A stretch of DNA of 64,000 nucleotides from DASQEH01 sp038237745. GTDB lineage: Bacteria > Actinomycetota > Actinomycetes > Propionibacteriales > Nocardioidaceae. Positions 16,498-25,949 of the stretch are shown piece by piece. The position numbers were made by a program, and so were the translations under genes. Positions within the stretch are counted from its first letter, which is position 1, and each line of letters begins with the position of its first letter. The notes below the pieces were generated by a model, which was given only the letters and a program-made list of their open reading frames with translations, was not told the DNA's origin and made no database searches. The stretch covers positions 186,001 through 250,000 of the forward strand of contig JBBRYJ010000002.1 of assembly GCA_038237745.1 (NCBI GenBank). Reading direction: 5' to 3'.

Positions 16498-17841
16498 ATG
16501 AGCAGACCCACGCCGCTGAGCGGCTTCCCCGAGCTGCTGCCGGCCGAGCGCTATGCCGAGCTGGCGATAGTCGAGCACCTGCGTCGCGTCTTCGAGCTGC
16601 ACGGCTACGTAAACATTGAGACGCGGACCGTGGAGCCACTCGAACGTCTGCTGAGCAAGGGCGAGATCGATAAGGAGGTGTACGTCCTTCGACGGCTGCA
16701 GGCCGAGGACACCTCGTCGGACTCGGGTCTGGGGCTCCACTACGACCTGACCGTTCCGTTCGCCCGGTACGTACTGGAGAACTCCGGCAAGCTCGAGTTC
16801 CCCTTCAGGCGATACCAGATCCAGAAGGCCTGGCGCGGCGAGCGCCCGCAGGAGGGCAGGTTCCGCGAGTTCACGCAGGCCGACATCGACGTCGTCGCAC
16901 GCGACGAGCTGCCTTTCCACTACGACGTCGAGATCGCCCGCGTGATCGCCGAGGCTCTCAGCGGTCTTCCGATCCCCGCACTGCGGCTCCAGGTCAACAA
17001 CCGCAAGCTGATCGAGGGCTTCTACCGGGGCATAGGTGCCGCTGACCCGGCGATGGTCATGCAGATCGTCGACAAGCTCGACAAGCTCTCCGCGGGTGAA
17101 GTCGCCGCCCGGCTGGTCGACGTCGGCCTTCGACCAGAGCAAGCTGAACAGTGCCTGGCGTTGGCCGAGATCACCAGCGCCGACAGTTCCTTCGTCCAAC
17201 AGGTGCGCTCGCTCGGCGTCGGGCACCCGCTGCTCGACATCGGCCTCGACGAGCTCGCAGCGGTCGTCAATGGGTGCGCCACGTGGACAGACACCAGGTT
17301 CAGCGTCACGGCGGACCTGCGCATCGCGCGCGGCCTCGACTACTACACCGGGACGGTCTTCGAGACCAGGATGGCGGGTTTCGAGTCGCTCGGCTCGATC
17401 TGCTCCGGCGGCCGGTACGACGCCCTGGCCACCGAGGGGTCGACCAGCTACCCCGGCGTCGGCATCTCGTTCGGGGTCTCCCGGACCCTGGTACCGCTTT
17501 TCCAGCGCGGGCTGCTTACGGCGACACGCTCGGTGCCCTCCGTCGTCCTGGTCGCGCTCACCGACGAGACCTCGCGGCAGCTCAGTGACGACGTCGCGTC
17601 GCGGCTGCGCTCGCGCGGCATCCCGGCAGAGGTCGCCGCGACCGCGCAGAAGTACGGTAGGCAGATCCGCTACGCCGAACGCAGAGGGATCCCCTTCGTC
17701 TGGTTCCCGGCGGGGGACGACACCGTCGGTGAGGTTAAGGACATCCGCAGCGGGCTGCAGATCGACGCCGACCCGGACGTCTGGCGCCCGGCCGACGACG
17801 ACCTGCGACCACGTGTGGTGCAGAAGGAGCAGACAGAGTGA
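16498..17841 (+). CDS. hisS: histidine--tRNA ligase
   Basis: 447 residues, class II synthetase. Motif 2 region FRRYQIQKAWRGERPQ (about 102-117), the histidine-binding elements YDLTVPFARYV (about 82-92) and GLDYYTGTVFE (about 280-290), motif 3 around PGVGISFGVSR (about 319-329), and a C-terminal anticodon-binding domain from about 345. ATG 16498. aspS overlaps its end by 4 bases (GTGA). Confidence 0.96.
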   Translation: MSRPTPLSGFPELLPAERYAELAIVEHLRRVFELHGYVNIETRTVEPLERLLSKGEIDKEVYVLRRLQAEDTSSDSGLGLHYDLTVPFARYVLENSGKLEFPFRRYQIQKAWRGERPQEGRFREFTQADIDVVARDELPFHYDVEIARVIAEALSGLPIPALRLQVNNRKLIEGFYRGIGAADPAMVMQIVDKLDKLSAGEVAARLVDVGLRPEQAEQCLALAEITSADSSFVQQVRSLGVGHPLLDIGLDELAAVVNGCATWTDTRFSVTADLRIARGLDYYTGTVFETRMAGFESLGSICSGGRYDALATEGSTSYPGVGISFGVSRTLVPLFQRGLLTATRSVPSVVLVALTDETSRQLSDDVASRLRSRGIPAEVAATAQKYGRQIRYAERRGIPFVWFPAGDDTVGEVKDIRSGLQIDADPDVWRPADDDLRPRVVQKEQTE

Positions 17842-19625
17842 TCCGTACTCAGAAAGCCGGCGGCATCCGTTCGAGCCACGTCGGTTCGAAGGTCACTCTG
17901 GCCGGCTGGGTGGCGCGCCGGCGGGACCACGGAGGGGTAGCCTTCATCGACCTGCGTGACGCCAGCGGAGTGGCCCAGGTGGTGATCCGCGACGAGGAGG
18001 TGGCGCGCCCGCTTCGGTCGGAGTACTGCCTCCGTGTCTCCGGTGAGGTCGCCGCCCGGCCGGAGGGCAACGCCAACCCCGGTCTCGCTACGGGCGAGGT
18101 GGAGGTCATCGCGTCGACCGTCGAGGTGCTGAGCGAGTCGGCGCCGCTCCCGTTCCCGATCGACGAGCACTCAGCCGCGTCCGCGGGCGAGGAGGTGCGG
18201 TTGAAGTACCGCTACCTCGACCTGCGCCGACCGGACATGGCTCGCAACCTGCGCCTTCGCGCCGACGTGACGCGTGTCATCCGCGCCGTGATGGCAGAGC
18301 GCGAGTTCCTCGACATCGAGACTCCCTACCTCACCAGGTCCACACCCGAAGGCGCTCGTGACTTCCTGGTACCTGTCAGGCTCCAGCCGGGCTCGTGGTA
18401 CGCGCTCCCACAGTCACCTCAGCTCTTCAAGCAGCTGCTGATGGTGGCCGGTGTCGAGCGCTACTTCCAGATCGCGCGGTGCTTCCGCGACGAGGACTTC
18501 CGAGCCGATCGGCAACCGGAGTTCAGCCAGCTCGACATGGAGATGAGCTTCTGCGACCAGACCGACGTGCAGGAGGTGGTGGAGGAGCTCCTGACGCGAA
18601 TCTGGAGCGAGCTGCTCGGGTACCAGATCGCGCTCCCGATTGCCCGGTTGAGCTACGACGACGCGATGCGGCGCTTCGGCATCGACCGGCCCGACCTCAG
18701 GTTCGGATGTGAGCTGGTCGACTTCACGTCCTACTTCGCCGAGACGTCGTTCCGCATCTTCCGCGACCCTGCCCCTGCGAAGCGCGACCTCAGGGAGAGC
18801 TTCCACGTCGGTGCTGTCGTCATGCCGGGGGGTGCGAGCCAGCCCCGCAAGGAGCTCGACGGATGGCAGGACTGGGCACGCTCGCGGGGCGCCCGCGGTC
18901 TGGCGTACGTGCTCGTCGGCGCCGACGGGGAGCTCACCGGCCCCGTCGCCAAGAACCTCTCCGAGCAGGAGCGGGCAGGGCTCGCCGCGCACGCGGGTGC
19001 CGAACCTGGCGACTGCGTGTTCTTCGCCGCCGGCTGGAGGTCGGAGGCCCTGAACCTGCTGGCCGCGGCGAGGGTGGAAGTGGGCGAGCGGTGCGGACTC
19101 ATCGACCATGACGCATGGGAGTTCGTCTGGGTCGTCGACGCGCCCATGTTCGAGCGTGTTGATCGGCCGGGTGGCGAGCCTGCGTGGACTGCGGTCCATC
19201 ACCCGTTCACCGCTCCCGCAGACGCTACTGCGGACGACTTCCACGACCATCCGGCCGATGCACTGTCGAAGGCCTACGACATCGTGCTCAACGGTTCCGA
19301 GATCGGAGGCGGCTCGATCCGTATCCATCGCTCGGAGATGCAGCAGCGCGTGTTCGAGGTGATCGGACTGAGCCGTGACGAGGCCACGAGCCAGTTCGGC
19401 TTCCTGCTCGACGCCTTCGCGTACGGACCTCCCCCACACGGTGGGATCGCCCTCGGCATCGACCGGCTGTGCGCGCTCGTGGCCAGAGCCGACTCGATCC
19501 GGGACGTCATCGCGTTCCCCAAGACGGCCTCCGGGGGCGACCCGTTGACCGGGGCTCCGAGTCCCATCACGGCCGCCCAGCGCGCTGACGCAGGAGTGGA
19601 CGCCGTCCCTGGCGGGGCCAAGTGA
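17838..19625 (+). CDS. aspS: aspartate--tRNA ligase
   Basis: 595 residues, bacterial-type class II enzyme with the inserted GAD domain (about 285-420). N-terminal OB fold with GWVARRRDHGGVAFIDLRD (about 23-41), motif 2 FRDEDFRADRQPEF (about 216-229), motif 3 GIALGIDRL (about 536-544). Whether it is Asp-specific or also charges tRNA-Asn cannot be told from the sequence, and no gatCAB genes are in the window. Translationally coupled to hisS; followed by a terminator-like hairpin. Confidence 0.96.
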   Translation: MIRTQKAGGIRSSHVGSKVTLAGWVARRRDHGGVAFIDLRDASGVAQVVIRDEEVARPLRSEYCLRVSGEVAARPEGNANPGLATGEVEVIASTVEVLSESAPLPFPIDEHSAASAGEEVRLKYRYLDLRRPDMARNLRLRADVTRVIRAVMAEREFLDIETPYLTRSTPEGARDFLVPVRLQPGSWYALPQSPQLFKQLLMVAGVERYFQIARCFRDEDFRADRQPEFSQLDMEMSFCDQTDVQEVVEELLTRIWSELLGYQIALPIARLSYDDAMRRFGIDRPDLRFGCELVDFTSYFAETSFRIFRDPAPAKRDLRESFHVGAVVMPGGASQPRKELDGWQDWARSRGARGLAYVLVGADGELTGPVAKNLSEQERAGLAAHAGAEPGDCVFFAAGWRSEALNLLAAARVEVGERCGLIDHDAWEFVWVVDAPMFERVDRPGGEPAWTAVHHPFTAPADATADDFHDHPADALSKAYDIVLNGSEIGGGSIRIHRSEMQQRVFEVIGLSRDEATSQFGFLLDAFAYGPPPHGGIALGIDRLCALVARADSIRDVIAFPKTASGGDPLTGAPSPITAAQRADAGVDAVPGGAK

Positions 19626-19630
19626 CAGAA

Positions 19631-19665
19631 CCGGAGCGGCACGGTCGCGCCCCGTGCATCTCCGG
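19631..19665 (+). terminator. hairpin after aspS
   Basis: CCGGAG (19631-19636) pairs with CTCCGG (19660-19665) and, inside, GCACGG (19639-19644) with CCGTGC (19652-19657), giving 12 base pairs with one small internal loop. No T run follows, as is common in high-GC actinobacteria. It separates aspS from the ABC transporter operon. Confidence 0.5.
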
Positions 19666-19752
19666 GCGCGCCGGAAAACCACTTGCGCCTGGGGCGGGGA
19701 GGTGTTCCCAGATCGTTACCTGTGTGGGCCTCGTTCGAAACAGTGTGTGGAT

Positions 19753-19758
19753 TAGAGT
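19753..19758 (+). promoter_or_regulatory. -10 hexamer TAGAGT of the ABC transporter operon (candidate)
   Basis: TAGAGT lies 45 bases before GTG 19804 in the 178-base gap after aspS. No clear -35. Confidence 0.35.
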
Positions 19759-19803
19759 CCAGACGGCTATGAACAGTTGTCCCGTGCAGAAAGAGAGGTG
19801 ACC

Positions 19804-20808
19804 GTGAGCTCGCTCGACATGGAAACCCTGGGTGCGGAACACTCCACCCACGACGGAGCGGACGAGGGTCACGACCGAGAGATCGCCGGAAGGTCTCCGA
19901 CCAAGATCGCCCTCGACAGACTCAAGCGCGACAAGGTATTCGTCGGGTCGACAATCGTCATCGCTGGGTTCGCCTTGATCGGTCTCTTCGCTCCCCTCGT
20001 CACCAAGCTCATGGGCACCGACGCCGGCACGTCCGGCGCCATCGACATCACCAAGACCGACATCTACGGCATGTCCCTGGTCGGTCCGTCCGCCAAGCAT
20101 CCGTTCGGATACGCCCCGGCACTCGCCGGGGGCTACGACAACTTCGCCCGATGGATGTACGGAGCGCGCACGTCGCTGGGCGTTGCGATCGCCGTCACCG
20201 TGGTCACGATCATCGTGGGCATCGTGGTTGGCCTGGTGGCCGGGATGGCCACCGGTTGGCTCGACGGCATCATCACCTTCGTCGTAGACGTCTTCCTCTC
20301 CCTTCCCTTCCTGCTGGTCGCGCTCGCGGTCAAGCCGGTCCTCTTCGACCGGTTCGGGTCCAGTGAGTCGACGTTCGCCAGGGCGTCCCTCGTCGCCTTG
20401 CTGTTGATCTTGATCTTCTTCACCTGGATGTTCATGGCCAGGCTCATCCGCGGCGAGGTACTCAGCCTTCGCGAGCGCGAGTTCATCCATGCCGCTCGGG
20501 TGATCGGGGTTCCGGCCCACCAGATCCTGTTCAAGGAGCTGCTGCCCAACCTGGTGGCGCCGATCGTGGTCTCCATGTCGCTGCTGTTGCCGAACATCGT
20601 CACCGCGGAGGCATCGCTGTCGTACCTCGGTGTCGGCTTGACAGGCATCCCGTCGTGGGGGCAGACGATCAACTCCGCCACGAAGTGGTTCCGCGCCGAC
20701 CCGGCCTTCCTATGGCAACCCCTGATCGGCCTCGTGCTGCTGGTCATCGCCCTCAACCTCGCAGGCGACTCCATCCGAGACGCCTTCGACCCCAGGTCTC
20801 GTCGATAA
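19804..20808 (+). CDS. peptide-type ABC transporter permease (DppC/OppC-like)
   Basis: 334 residues with a hydrophilic, acidic N-terminus, a first membrane helix (about 50-70), a long extracytoplasmic loop, and five further helices. The ATPase-contact (EAA) loop is EREFIHAARVIGVPAHQILFKELLPN, cited here by its ends at about residues 222-247. GTG 19804 has GAGAGG five bases upstream; the in-frame TTG 19777 lacks one. First gene of a five-gene importer whose order, C-A-B-D-F, is unusual: DppC-type permeases normally follow the DppB type. Confidence 0.88.
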   Translation: MSSLDMETLGAEHSTHDGADEGHDREIAGRSPTKIALDRLKRDKVFVGSTIVIAGFALIGLFAPLVTKLMGTDAGTSGAIDITKTDIYGMSLVGPSAKHPFGYAPALAGGYDNFARWMYGARTSLGVAIAVTVVTIIVGIVVGLVAGMATGWLDGIITFVVDVFLSLPFLLVALAVKPVLFDRFGSSESTFARASLVALLLILIFFTWMFMARLIRGEVLSLREREFIHAARVIGVPAHQILFKELLPNLVAPIVVSMSLLLPNIVTAEASLSYLGVGLTGIPSWGQTINSATKWFRADPAFLWQPLIGLVLLVIALNLAGDSIRDAFDPRSRR

Positions 20809-20837
20809 CCCAAACCTTGGGTCGAGAGGTCACAATC

Positions 20838-22631
20838 ATGAAAGGTGGGATCGCTTCGATGCGATGGAAGAAATCAGTGGCTGTCATCCCGGCCACTCTG
20901 CTGCTAGGAGTAGCGGCATGCGGTGGATCGTCGACCGACACTAGCGGTACTGGCACCGGCCCGACCCAGGACAACTCCAAGAGCGGGAACGCCGGCGCCC
21001 TTCTCGACCCCAACGCGGTGGGTCCCGCTGAGGAGCTACCGGGTGTCACCAAGGGCGGCACCATCACGATTCTGACCAACCAGGCGCCTTCCACGCTCGA
21101 CCCGACTCGCGCCTACTACACCGACTCGACCGCGATCCTGTCCGACCTCGTGGTGCGGTCTCTAACGCAGTACAAGTACGACCCGCAGACCAAAGAGATG
21201 GTGCTGGTGCCGGACATCGCGACAGACCTCGGGCACGCCAACGCGAACAACACCGAATGGACCTTCACCATCAAGAAGGGCATCAAGTACGAGGACGGCA
21301 CCACGGTGACCGCCGACGACGTCGCCTATGCGGTCAAGCGGTCATTCGCATACACGGAGCTGCCCTATGGTCCTGGCGAGACCTACGAGCCGACCTTCTT
21401 CCAGGACCCGTCGTACAAGGGCCCCTACAAGGACGGCCCCAACTACAGCGGCGTGTCGGTCAGCGGCGACTCGATAACCCTGCACATGGCGCATCCATTC
21501 CCTGACATGCCCTACCTCGCCTCGTTCCCCGCCTTCTCGCCGATCCCCGAGGCCAAGGACAATGTCAACGACTACGGCCTGCACCCCATGTCCACCGGGC
21601 CCTACAAGTTCGTGTCGTACAAGGCCGGTGCGGAGCTCAAGCTGACCAAGAACAAGTACTGGGACCCCAACACCGACCCGGTGCGTCATCAGTACGCAGA
21701 CAACTGGGACTTCAAGTTCGCTCAGGACTCGACCACTCTGGACAACACCATCATCAACGACCAGGGAACGGCTCAGACGACGGCGACCTACGACAACCTG
21801 CTGGCGCCTGACTACGCGACCGCCGTCCAGAACGGTGACAAGGGCAGAATCACCACCGGTACGTCACCCTGCACCTACATGTGGTATCTGGACTACACCA
21901 AGATCAAGGAGCTGCAGGTACGTCAGGCCATCGGCTGGGCCTACCCGTATGTCGACGCCTGGAAGACCGGTGGAGAGCTGGTCGGCCTGACCAGGGTTCC
22001 GTCGCCGGTCATGTTGCCCCCGGGCACCGCCGGTCGCGCCGACACCAGCCAGTGGCTGCAGGGCCAGGACGGCAAGACCACCGATCCGGCGAAGTCCAAG
22101 GCGCTGCTCGCCCAGGCTGGTTACAAGCCCGGCGAGTACGAGATCCGGTTCCTGTACGCTGCCGACGACGCCGTCTCCAAGCAGACCATGGAGAAGGTCA
22201 AGGCCGGTCTGGAAGCCGGCGGCTTCAAGGCGACTCCGGTGCCCAGCACGCTCGACAAGATTCGTGACGACCTCGCCGACCCCAGCGTCGACGTGAACGT
22301 CCGGTCGATCGGCTGGTGCTCGGACTGGCCGAGTGGCTCGTCGTGGTTCCCGGCCCAATGGCGCAGTGGCCAGCCGTTGAGCGTCAACCCGGGGCAGTTC
22401 TCGGAGCCCAAGGCCGACGCCCGTCAGAGCAAGATCCTGAACAACCTCTCGGGTACTCAGGAGTCCGACGCGTGGGGTCAGTTCGACGTGTGGATGGGGC
22501 AGACCTACTACCCAGACATGTTGACGGGTTACGCGGGTGTGCTGACAATTCACGGGTCGAAGATAGGTGGCATGGAGAACGACAACGTCCGGGGGATGCC
22601 GACCCTGACGCAGATGTACGCCGGCGGGTAA
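20838..22631 (+). CDS. peptide-type ABC transporter substrate-binding lipoprotein
   Basis: 597 residues, SBP family 5. A lipoprotein signal peptide with basic start, hydrophobic core and lipobox VAAC (Cys28 from ATG 20838; ATG 20859 is a possible later start) is followed by a Ser/Thr/Gly-rich linker and the binding domain, with the family motif near TWTFTIKKGIKYEDGTTVTA-like residues 140-160 and HPMSTGPYKF at about 250-259. It captures the substrate outside the membrane and delivers it to the two permeases; the exact substrate (peptide or other) cannot be told. A strong hairpin follows the gene and may keep its mRNA more abundant than that of the downstream permease. Confidence 0.88.
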   Translation: MKGGIASMRWKKSVAVIPATLLLGVAACGGSSTDTSGTGTGPTQDNSKSGNAGALLDPNAVGPAEELPGVTKGGTITILTNQAPSTLDPTRAYYTDSTAILSDLVVRSLTQYKYDPQTKEMVLVPDIATDLGHANANNTEWTFTIKKGIKYEDGTTVTADDVAYAVKRSFAYTELPYGPGETYEPTFFQDPSYKGPYKDGPNYSGVSVSGDSITLHMAHPFPDMPYLASFPAFSPIPEAKDNVNDYGLHPMSTGPYKFVSYKAGAELKLTKNKYWDPNTDPVRHQYADNWDFKFAQDSTTLDNTIINDQGTAQTTATYDNLLAPDYATAVQNGDKGRITTGTSPCTYMWYLDYTKIKELQVRQAIGWAYPYVDAWKTGGELVGLTRVPSPVMLPPGTAGRADTSQWLQGQDGKTTDPAKSKALLAQAGYKPGEYEIRFLYAADDAVSKQTMEKVKAGLEAGGFKATPVPSTLDKIRDDLADPSVDVNVRSIGWCSDWPSGSSWFPAQWRSGQPLSVNPGQFSEPKADARQSKILNNLSGTQESDAWGQFDVWMGQTYYPDMLTGYAGVLTIHGSKIGGMENDNVRGMPTLTQMYAGG

Positions 22632-22679
22632 CCGACGCATAGGTAGAGTGGGGCGCGTGCCGGCGCGCGAGGACCATGA

Positions 22680-22713
22680 CGCTGGGTGAGGCCTGTAAGG
22701 GCCTCACCCAGCG
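22680..22713 (+). terminator. strong intercistronic hairpin between the binding-protein and permease genes
   Basis: A 14-base-pair perfect stem, 22680-22693 with 22700-22713 (core GCTGGGTGAGGC/GCCTCACCCAGC), around a six-base loop TGTAAG. No T run. It ends 21 bases before the next start, so it may act as a partial terminator or as a barrier to 3' decay that favours the binding-protein message. Confidence 0.7.
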
Positions 22714-22734
22714 GTCTCTACGGAGAGCGGGTGC

Positions 22735-23730
22735 GTGATGATTGGGTATGTTGTCCGACGTCTGATGCAGGGCCTCTTGGTGCTGTTCGTCATCTCGGTC
22801 GCGACGTTCGCGCTGTTCTTCTACGGGCCGTCCGACCCGGCGAAGGCGATGTGCCCCGAGTCCCGCTGCACCCCGGCTCGACTGGAGGCGATCAGGACGA
22901 ACCTTCAGCTCGGACGTCCGGCGTTGACCCAGTACACGGAGTACATGACCGGCATCTTCACCGGTCGGACGATCGGAACCGGGCCTGCAGCCCAGAAGTG
23001 CCCGGCACCGTGCTTCGGATACTCCTTCAAGTTCAGCGTCCCGGTATGGGGCTATCTGAAGTCCAGGTTCCCGGCAACGCTGTCCATCGCATTCGGCTCA
23101 GCGGTCATCTTTCTGCTGGTCGGCGTGGCGGTGGGAGTCGTTGCGGCCCGGAACCGCGGTCGACCGATAGACAGACTCACGGTCGGCTCGACGCTTGTCC
23201 TGAGTGCCGTGCCGTTCTACATAGTCCTTCTGCTGGCGTTCCTCATCGCTCAGCAGCAGTGGAAGCTCTTTCCCACGCCTCAGTACATATCGCCCTTCCA
23301 GAGCCCGGTGGGCTGGTTCAAGGGAATGCTGCTGGCCTGGATCGTCTACGGCATCTACAACGCCACGGCGTACGCCCGGTACAGCCGCGGCTCGATGATC
23401 GAGTCGCTCAGCGAGGACTACGTCCGCACGGCGCGGGCCAAGGGATTGAGTGAGCGCTCGGTCACTCTCAAGCACGCGCTCCGCTCCGCCATCGCGCCGG
23501 TGCTGACGATCTTCGGTCTTGACGTCGGCTTCCTGCTCGCCGGCAGCTTCTTCGTCGAGTACATCCTCAGCATCCAGGGGATCGGGCTGGCGAGCCTGAG
23601 CGCGATCACGACCAGCGACCTGCCCTTGATCCAGGCCACCGTACTGATCGGGGCAGCGTTCATCGTGTTCGGGAATATCGTGACCGATGTGCTGTACAGC
23701 GTTGTCGACCCGAGAGTGCGGCTGGGATGA
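22735..23730 (+). CDS. peptide-type ABC transporter permease (DppB/OppB-like)
   Basis: 331 residues, six predicted membrane helices, starting IGYVVRRLMQG as DppB-type permeases do. The ATPase-contact loop EDYVRTARAKGLSERSV is at about 223-239. An insert of about 45 residues with cysteines (CPESRCTPARLE near 42 and KCPAPCFGY near 89-97) lies in the large extracytoplasmic loop. GTG 22735 (GGAGAG seven bases upstream) and ATG 22738 are both possible. Its end overlaps the next gene by four bases. Confidence 0.88.
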   Translation: MMIGYVVRRLMQGLLVLFVISVATFALFFYGPSDPAKAMCPESRCTPARLEAIRTNLQLGRPALTQYTEYMTGIFTGRTIGTGPAAQKCPAPCFGYSFKFSVPVWGYLKSRFPATLSIAFGSAVIFLLVGVAVGVVAARNRGRPIDRLTVGSTLVLSAVPFYIVLLLAFLIAQQQWKLFPTPQYISPFQSPVGWFKGMLLAWIVYGIYNATAYARYSRGSMIESLSEDYVRTARAKGLSERSVTLKHALRSAIAPVLTIFGLDVGFLLAGSFFVEYILSIQGIGLASLSAITTSDLPLIQATVLIGAAFIVFGNIVTDVLYSVVDPRVRLG

Positions 23731-24830
23731 CCGAGACTCTCGGCTCCACCTCCGCTGACACGGCCACCACGACCACCACCACGACCGAGGCGCATGACGA
23801 CGAGCCCTTCCTCGTCGTCGAGGACCTCACCGTGAAGTTCCCGACTCACGACGGGCTCGTGCACGCCGTCTCCGACCTGACCTACTCGGTGAAGCTCGGA
23901 GATACCCTGGGAATTGTCGGGGAGTCCGGTTCAGGCAAGAGCGTCTCGTCGATGGCCGTGCTGGGGCTGCACGACATGCGAAGCACCCGGATGACCGGGT
24001 CGATCCGCGTCAACGGCGACGAGATCATCGGGACGAAGAACGACGACATGCGCAAGATCCGCGGCAACGAGGTCGCGATGATCTTCCAGGACCCCCTCAG
24101 CTCAATGCACCCGTTCTTCCGGATCGGCGATCAGCTGATAGAGGCCTACCGCATCCACAACCGCGGCGCGAGCAAGAAACAGGCGCGCGCGCGTGCTCTG
24201 GACATGCTCGACAAGGTGGGGATCCCGCAGCCGTCACGCAGGATCGACGACTATCCGCACCAGTTCTCCGGGGGTATGCGACAGCGCGCGATGATCGCCA
24301 TGGCGCTCATCAACGACCCCCGCCTGCTCATCGCCGACGAGCCCACCACGGCACTGGACGTGACGGTCCAGGCGCAGATCCTCGACCTCATCCAGGAGCT
24401 GCAGCGCGAGTTCGGGTCCGCGGTCATCATGATCACGCACGATCTCGGTGTGATCGCCGAGATCGCAGACGAGACACTCGTCATGTACGCGGGTCGGTGC
24501 GTCGAGAAGGGGCCCACGAAGGAGGTCCTCACGCACCCCGTGATGCCCTATACCTGGGGTTTGCTGGGGAGCATCGCCGACGTCACGTCCGACACGAGCA
24601 AGCCGCTGATCCCGATTCCGGGGACCCCGCCCAGCCTGCTCCAGCCACCGTCGGGTTGTGCCTTCCATCCGCGGTGCACGTTCACGGACCGGGTCGAAGG
24701 CGACCGGTGCACGACCGAGCTGCCGGACCTGGTCCCCGGCCCGCAGGGGGCCAGCCACCTCAAGCGCTGCCATCTTGAGGACCCCGAGTCGATCTACGAG
24801 GTCGAGCTCAAGGAAGTGGTGTTCGGGTGA
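23727..24830 (+). CDS. peptide-type ABC transporter ATP-binding protein (DppD/OppD-like)
   Basis: 367 residues. After a 25-residue Thr-rich N-terminus (a run of seven Thr coded by ACC/ACG repeats), it has Walker A GESGSGKS (about 65-72), Q-loop MIFQDPLSS, signature SGGMRQR (about 178-184), Walker B LLIADEPT and H-loop ITHDLG. The C-terminal oligopeptide-transporter domain has the cysteines of an iron-sulphur-type motif (GCAFHPRC ... C). ATG overlaps the permease stop. Confidence 0.9.
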   Translation: MTETLGSTSADTATTTTTTTEAHDDEPFLVVEDLTVKFPTHDGLVHAVSDLTYSVKLGDTLGIVGESGSGKSVSSMAVLGLHDMRSTRMTGSIRVNGDEIIGTKNDDMRKIRGNEVAMIFQDPLSSMHPFFRIGDQLIEAYRIHNRGASKKQARARALDMLDKVGIPQPSRRIDDYPHQFSGGMRQRAMIAMALINDPRLLIADEPTTALDVTVQAQILDLIQELQREFGSAVIMITHDLGVIAEIADETLVMYAGRCVEKGPTKEVLTHPVMPYTWGLLGSIADVTSDTSKPLIPIPGTPPSLLQPPSGCAFHPRCTFTDRVEGDRCTTELPDLVPGPQGASHLKRCHLEDPESIYEVELKEVVFG

Positions 24831-25945
24831 CGCAAGAGGTGGTCTCGAACGGCACACCCTTGATGGAGGTCACCGATCTCGTCAAGCACTTTCCGGTCAA
24901 GTCCTCGGGCGTCATACGGCGTGTCGTCGGTCAGGTTCAGGCTGTCGACGGGATCTCCTTCCAGCTCGAGAAGGGTCAAGCCCTCGGTCTCGTCGGTGAG
25001 TCAGGCTGCGGAAAGACGACCGCAGGGCGGGTGCTGTGCCGGTTGTACGAGCCGACGTCGGGATCGATGAAGTTCGAGGGCGATGAGATCGGTCACCTGT
25101 CCAACAAGGAGATGCTGCCGTACCGCCGCGAGATCCAGATGATCTTCCAGGACCCGTACTCGTCGCTGAACCCGCGCCACACGGTGGGAACGATCGTCGG
25201 CACCCCCATGCACGTCCACAACACGGTGCCGAAGAACACCGTCCTGCAGCGTGTGCAGGAGCTCCTGGAGACGGTCGGCCTCAACCCTGAGCACTACAAC
25301 CGCTACCCGAACGAGTTCTCCGGCGGTCAGCGCCAGCGGATCGGGATAGCACGCGCGCTGGCCTTGCAACCGAAGCTGATCATCGCCGACGAGCCCGTGT
25401 CAGCGCTCGACGTCTCGATCCAGGCTCAGGTCATCAATCTGATGCAGGATCTGCAGCGCGAGTTCGACATCGCGTTCCTGTTCATCGCGCACGACCTCGC
25501 GATCGTCCGTCATTTCTGCCCGAAGATCGCCGTCATGTACCTCGGCAAGATCGTCGAGATGGGCGACCGCGACCAGATCTACCTCACGCCCCACCACCCG
25601 TACACGCAGGCCCTCCTCTCGGCCGCCCCCGACGTCAGGCATGCCGCGATCGGTGGTCGGCGTGAGCGGATCAGGCTGGAAGGTGACGTGCCCAGCCCGA
25701 TCAACCCACCCTCGGGCTGCCGGTTCCGCACGAGATGCTGGAAGGCGCAGGACATCTGTGCTGCCGAGGAGCCGCCGTTGCTCCAGGTCGGTGGACGGCA
25801 GGTCGCCTGCCACTTCGCCGAGCCCCTCCAGGTCATCGTGGCCCCACCTACCGGCGACGGACCTACCGTCGGTAAACCCGCGGCAGTCGAGGCGCGAGGA
25901 GCGACCTCGACCGCCCAGGCGAACGGCGGCGGGCCACTAGGGTGA
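24827..25945 (+). CDS. peptide-type ABC transporter ATP-binding protein (DppF/OppF-like)
   Basis: 372 residues, second ATPase of the importer. Walker A GESGCGKTT (about 59-67), Q-loop MIFQDPYSSLNPR (about 104-116), signature SGGQRQR (about 165-171), Walker B LIIADEPVSALD, and the C-terminal motif SGCRFRTRCWKAQDIC near 300-315. GTG 24827 overlaps the previous stop. The last codons contain the -10-like hexamer of rarA. Confidence 0.9.
   Translation: MTQEVVSNGTPLMEVTDLVKHFPVKSSGVIRRVVGQVQAVDGISFQLEKGQALGLVGESGCGKTTAGRVLCRLYEPTSGSMKFEGDEIGHLSNKEMLPYRREIQMIFQDPYSSLNPRHTVGTIVGTPMHVHNTVPKNTVLQRVQELLETVGLNPEHYNRYPNEFSGGQRQRIGIARALALQPKLIIADEPVSALDVSIQAQVINLMQDLQREFDIAFLFIAHDLAIVRHFCPKIAVMYLGKIVEMGDRDQIYLTPHHPYTQALLSAAPDVRHAAIGGRRERIRLEGDVPSPINPPSGCRFRTRCWKAQDICAAEEPPLLQVGGRQVACHFAEPLQVIVAPPTGDGPTVGKPAAVEARGATSTAQANGGGPLG
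25938..25943 (+). promoter_or_regulatory. -10-like hexamer TAGGGT, leaderless rarA promoter candidate
   Basis: TAGGGT lies within the final codons of the DppF-like gene and ends six bases before GTG 25950, the spacing of a leaderless promoter. Confidence 0.35.
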
Positions 25946-25949
25946 GGGC

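Noticed and set aside
15571..17226. 551-codon open frame on the minus strand across the hydrolase and hisS genes
   Set aside because: It is antisense to two genes with clear catalytic motifs, has no family features and is the kind of long shadow frame expected at this GC content.
19727..19742. TCGTTCGAAACAGTG as a second LexA box
   Set aside because: The TTCGAA is self-complementary but lacks the GTTCG partner arm at the right spacing; it does not fit TCGAAC-N4-GTTCGA.
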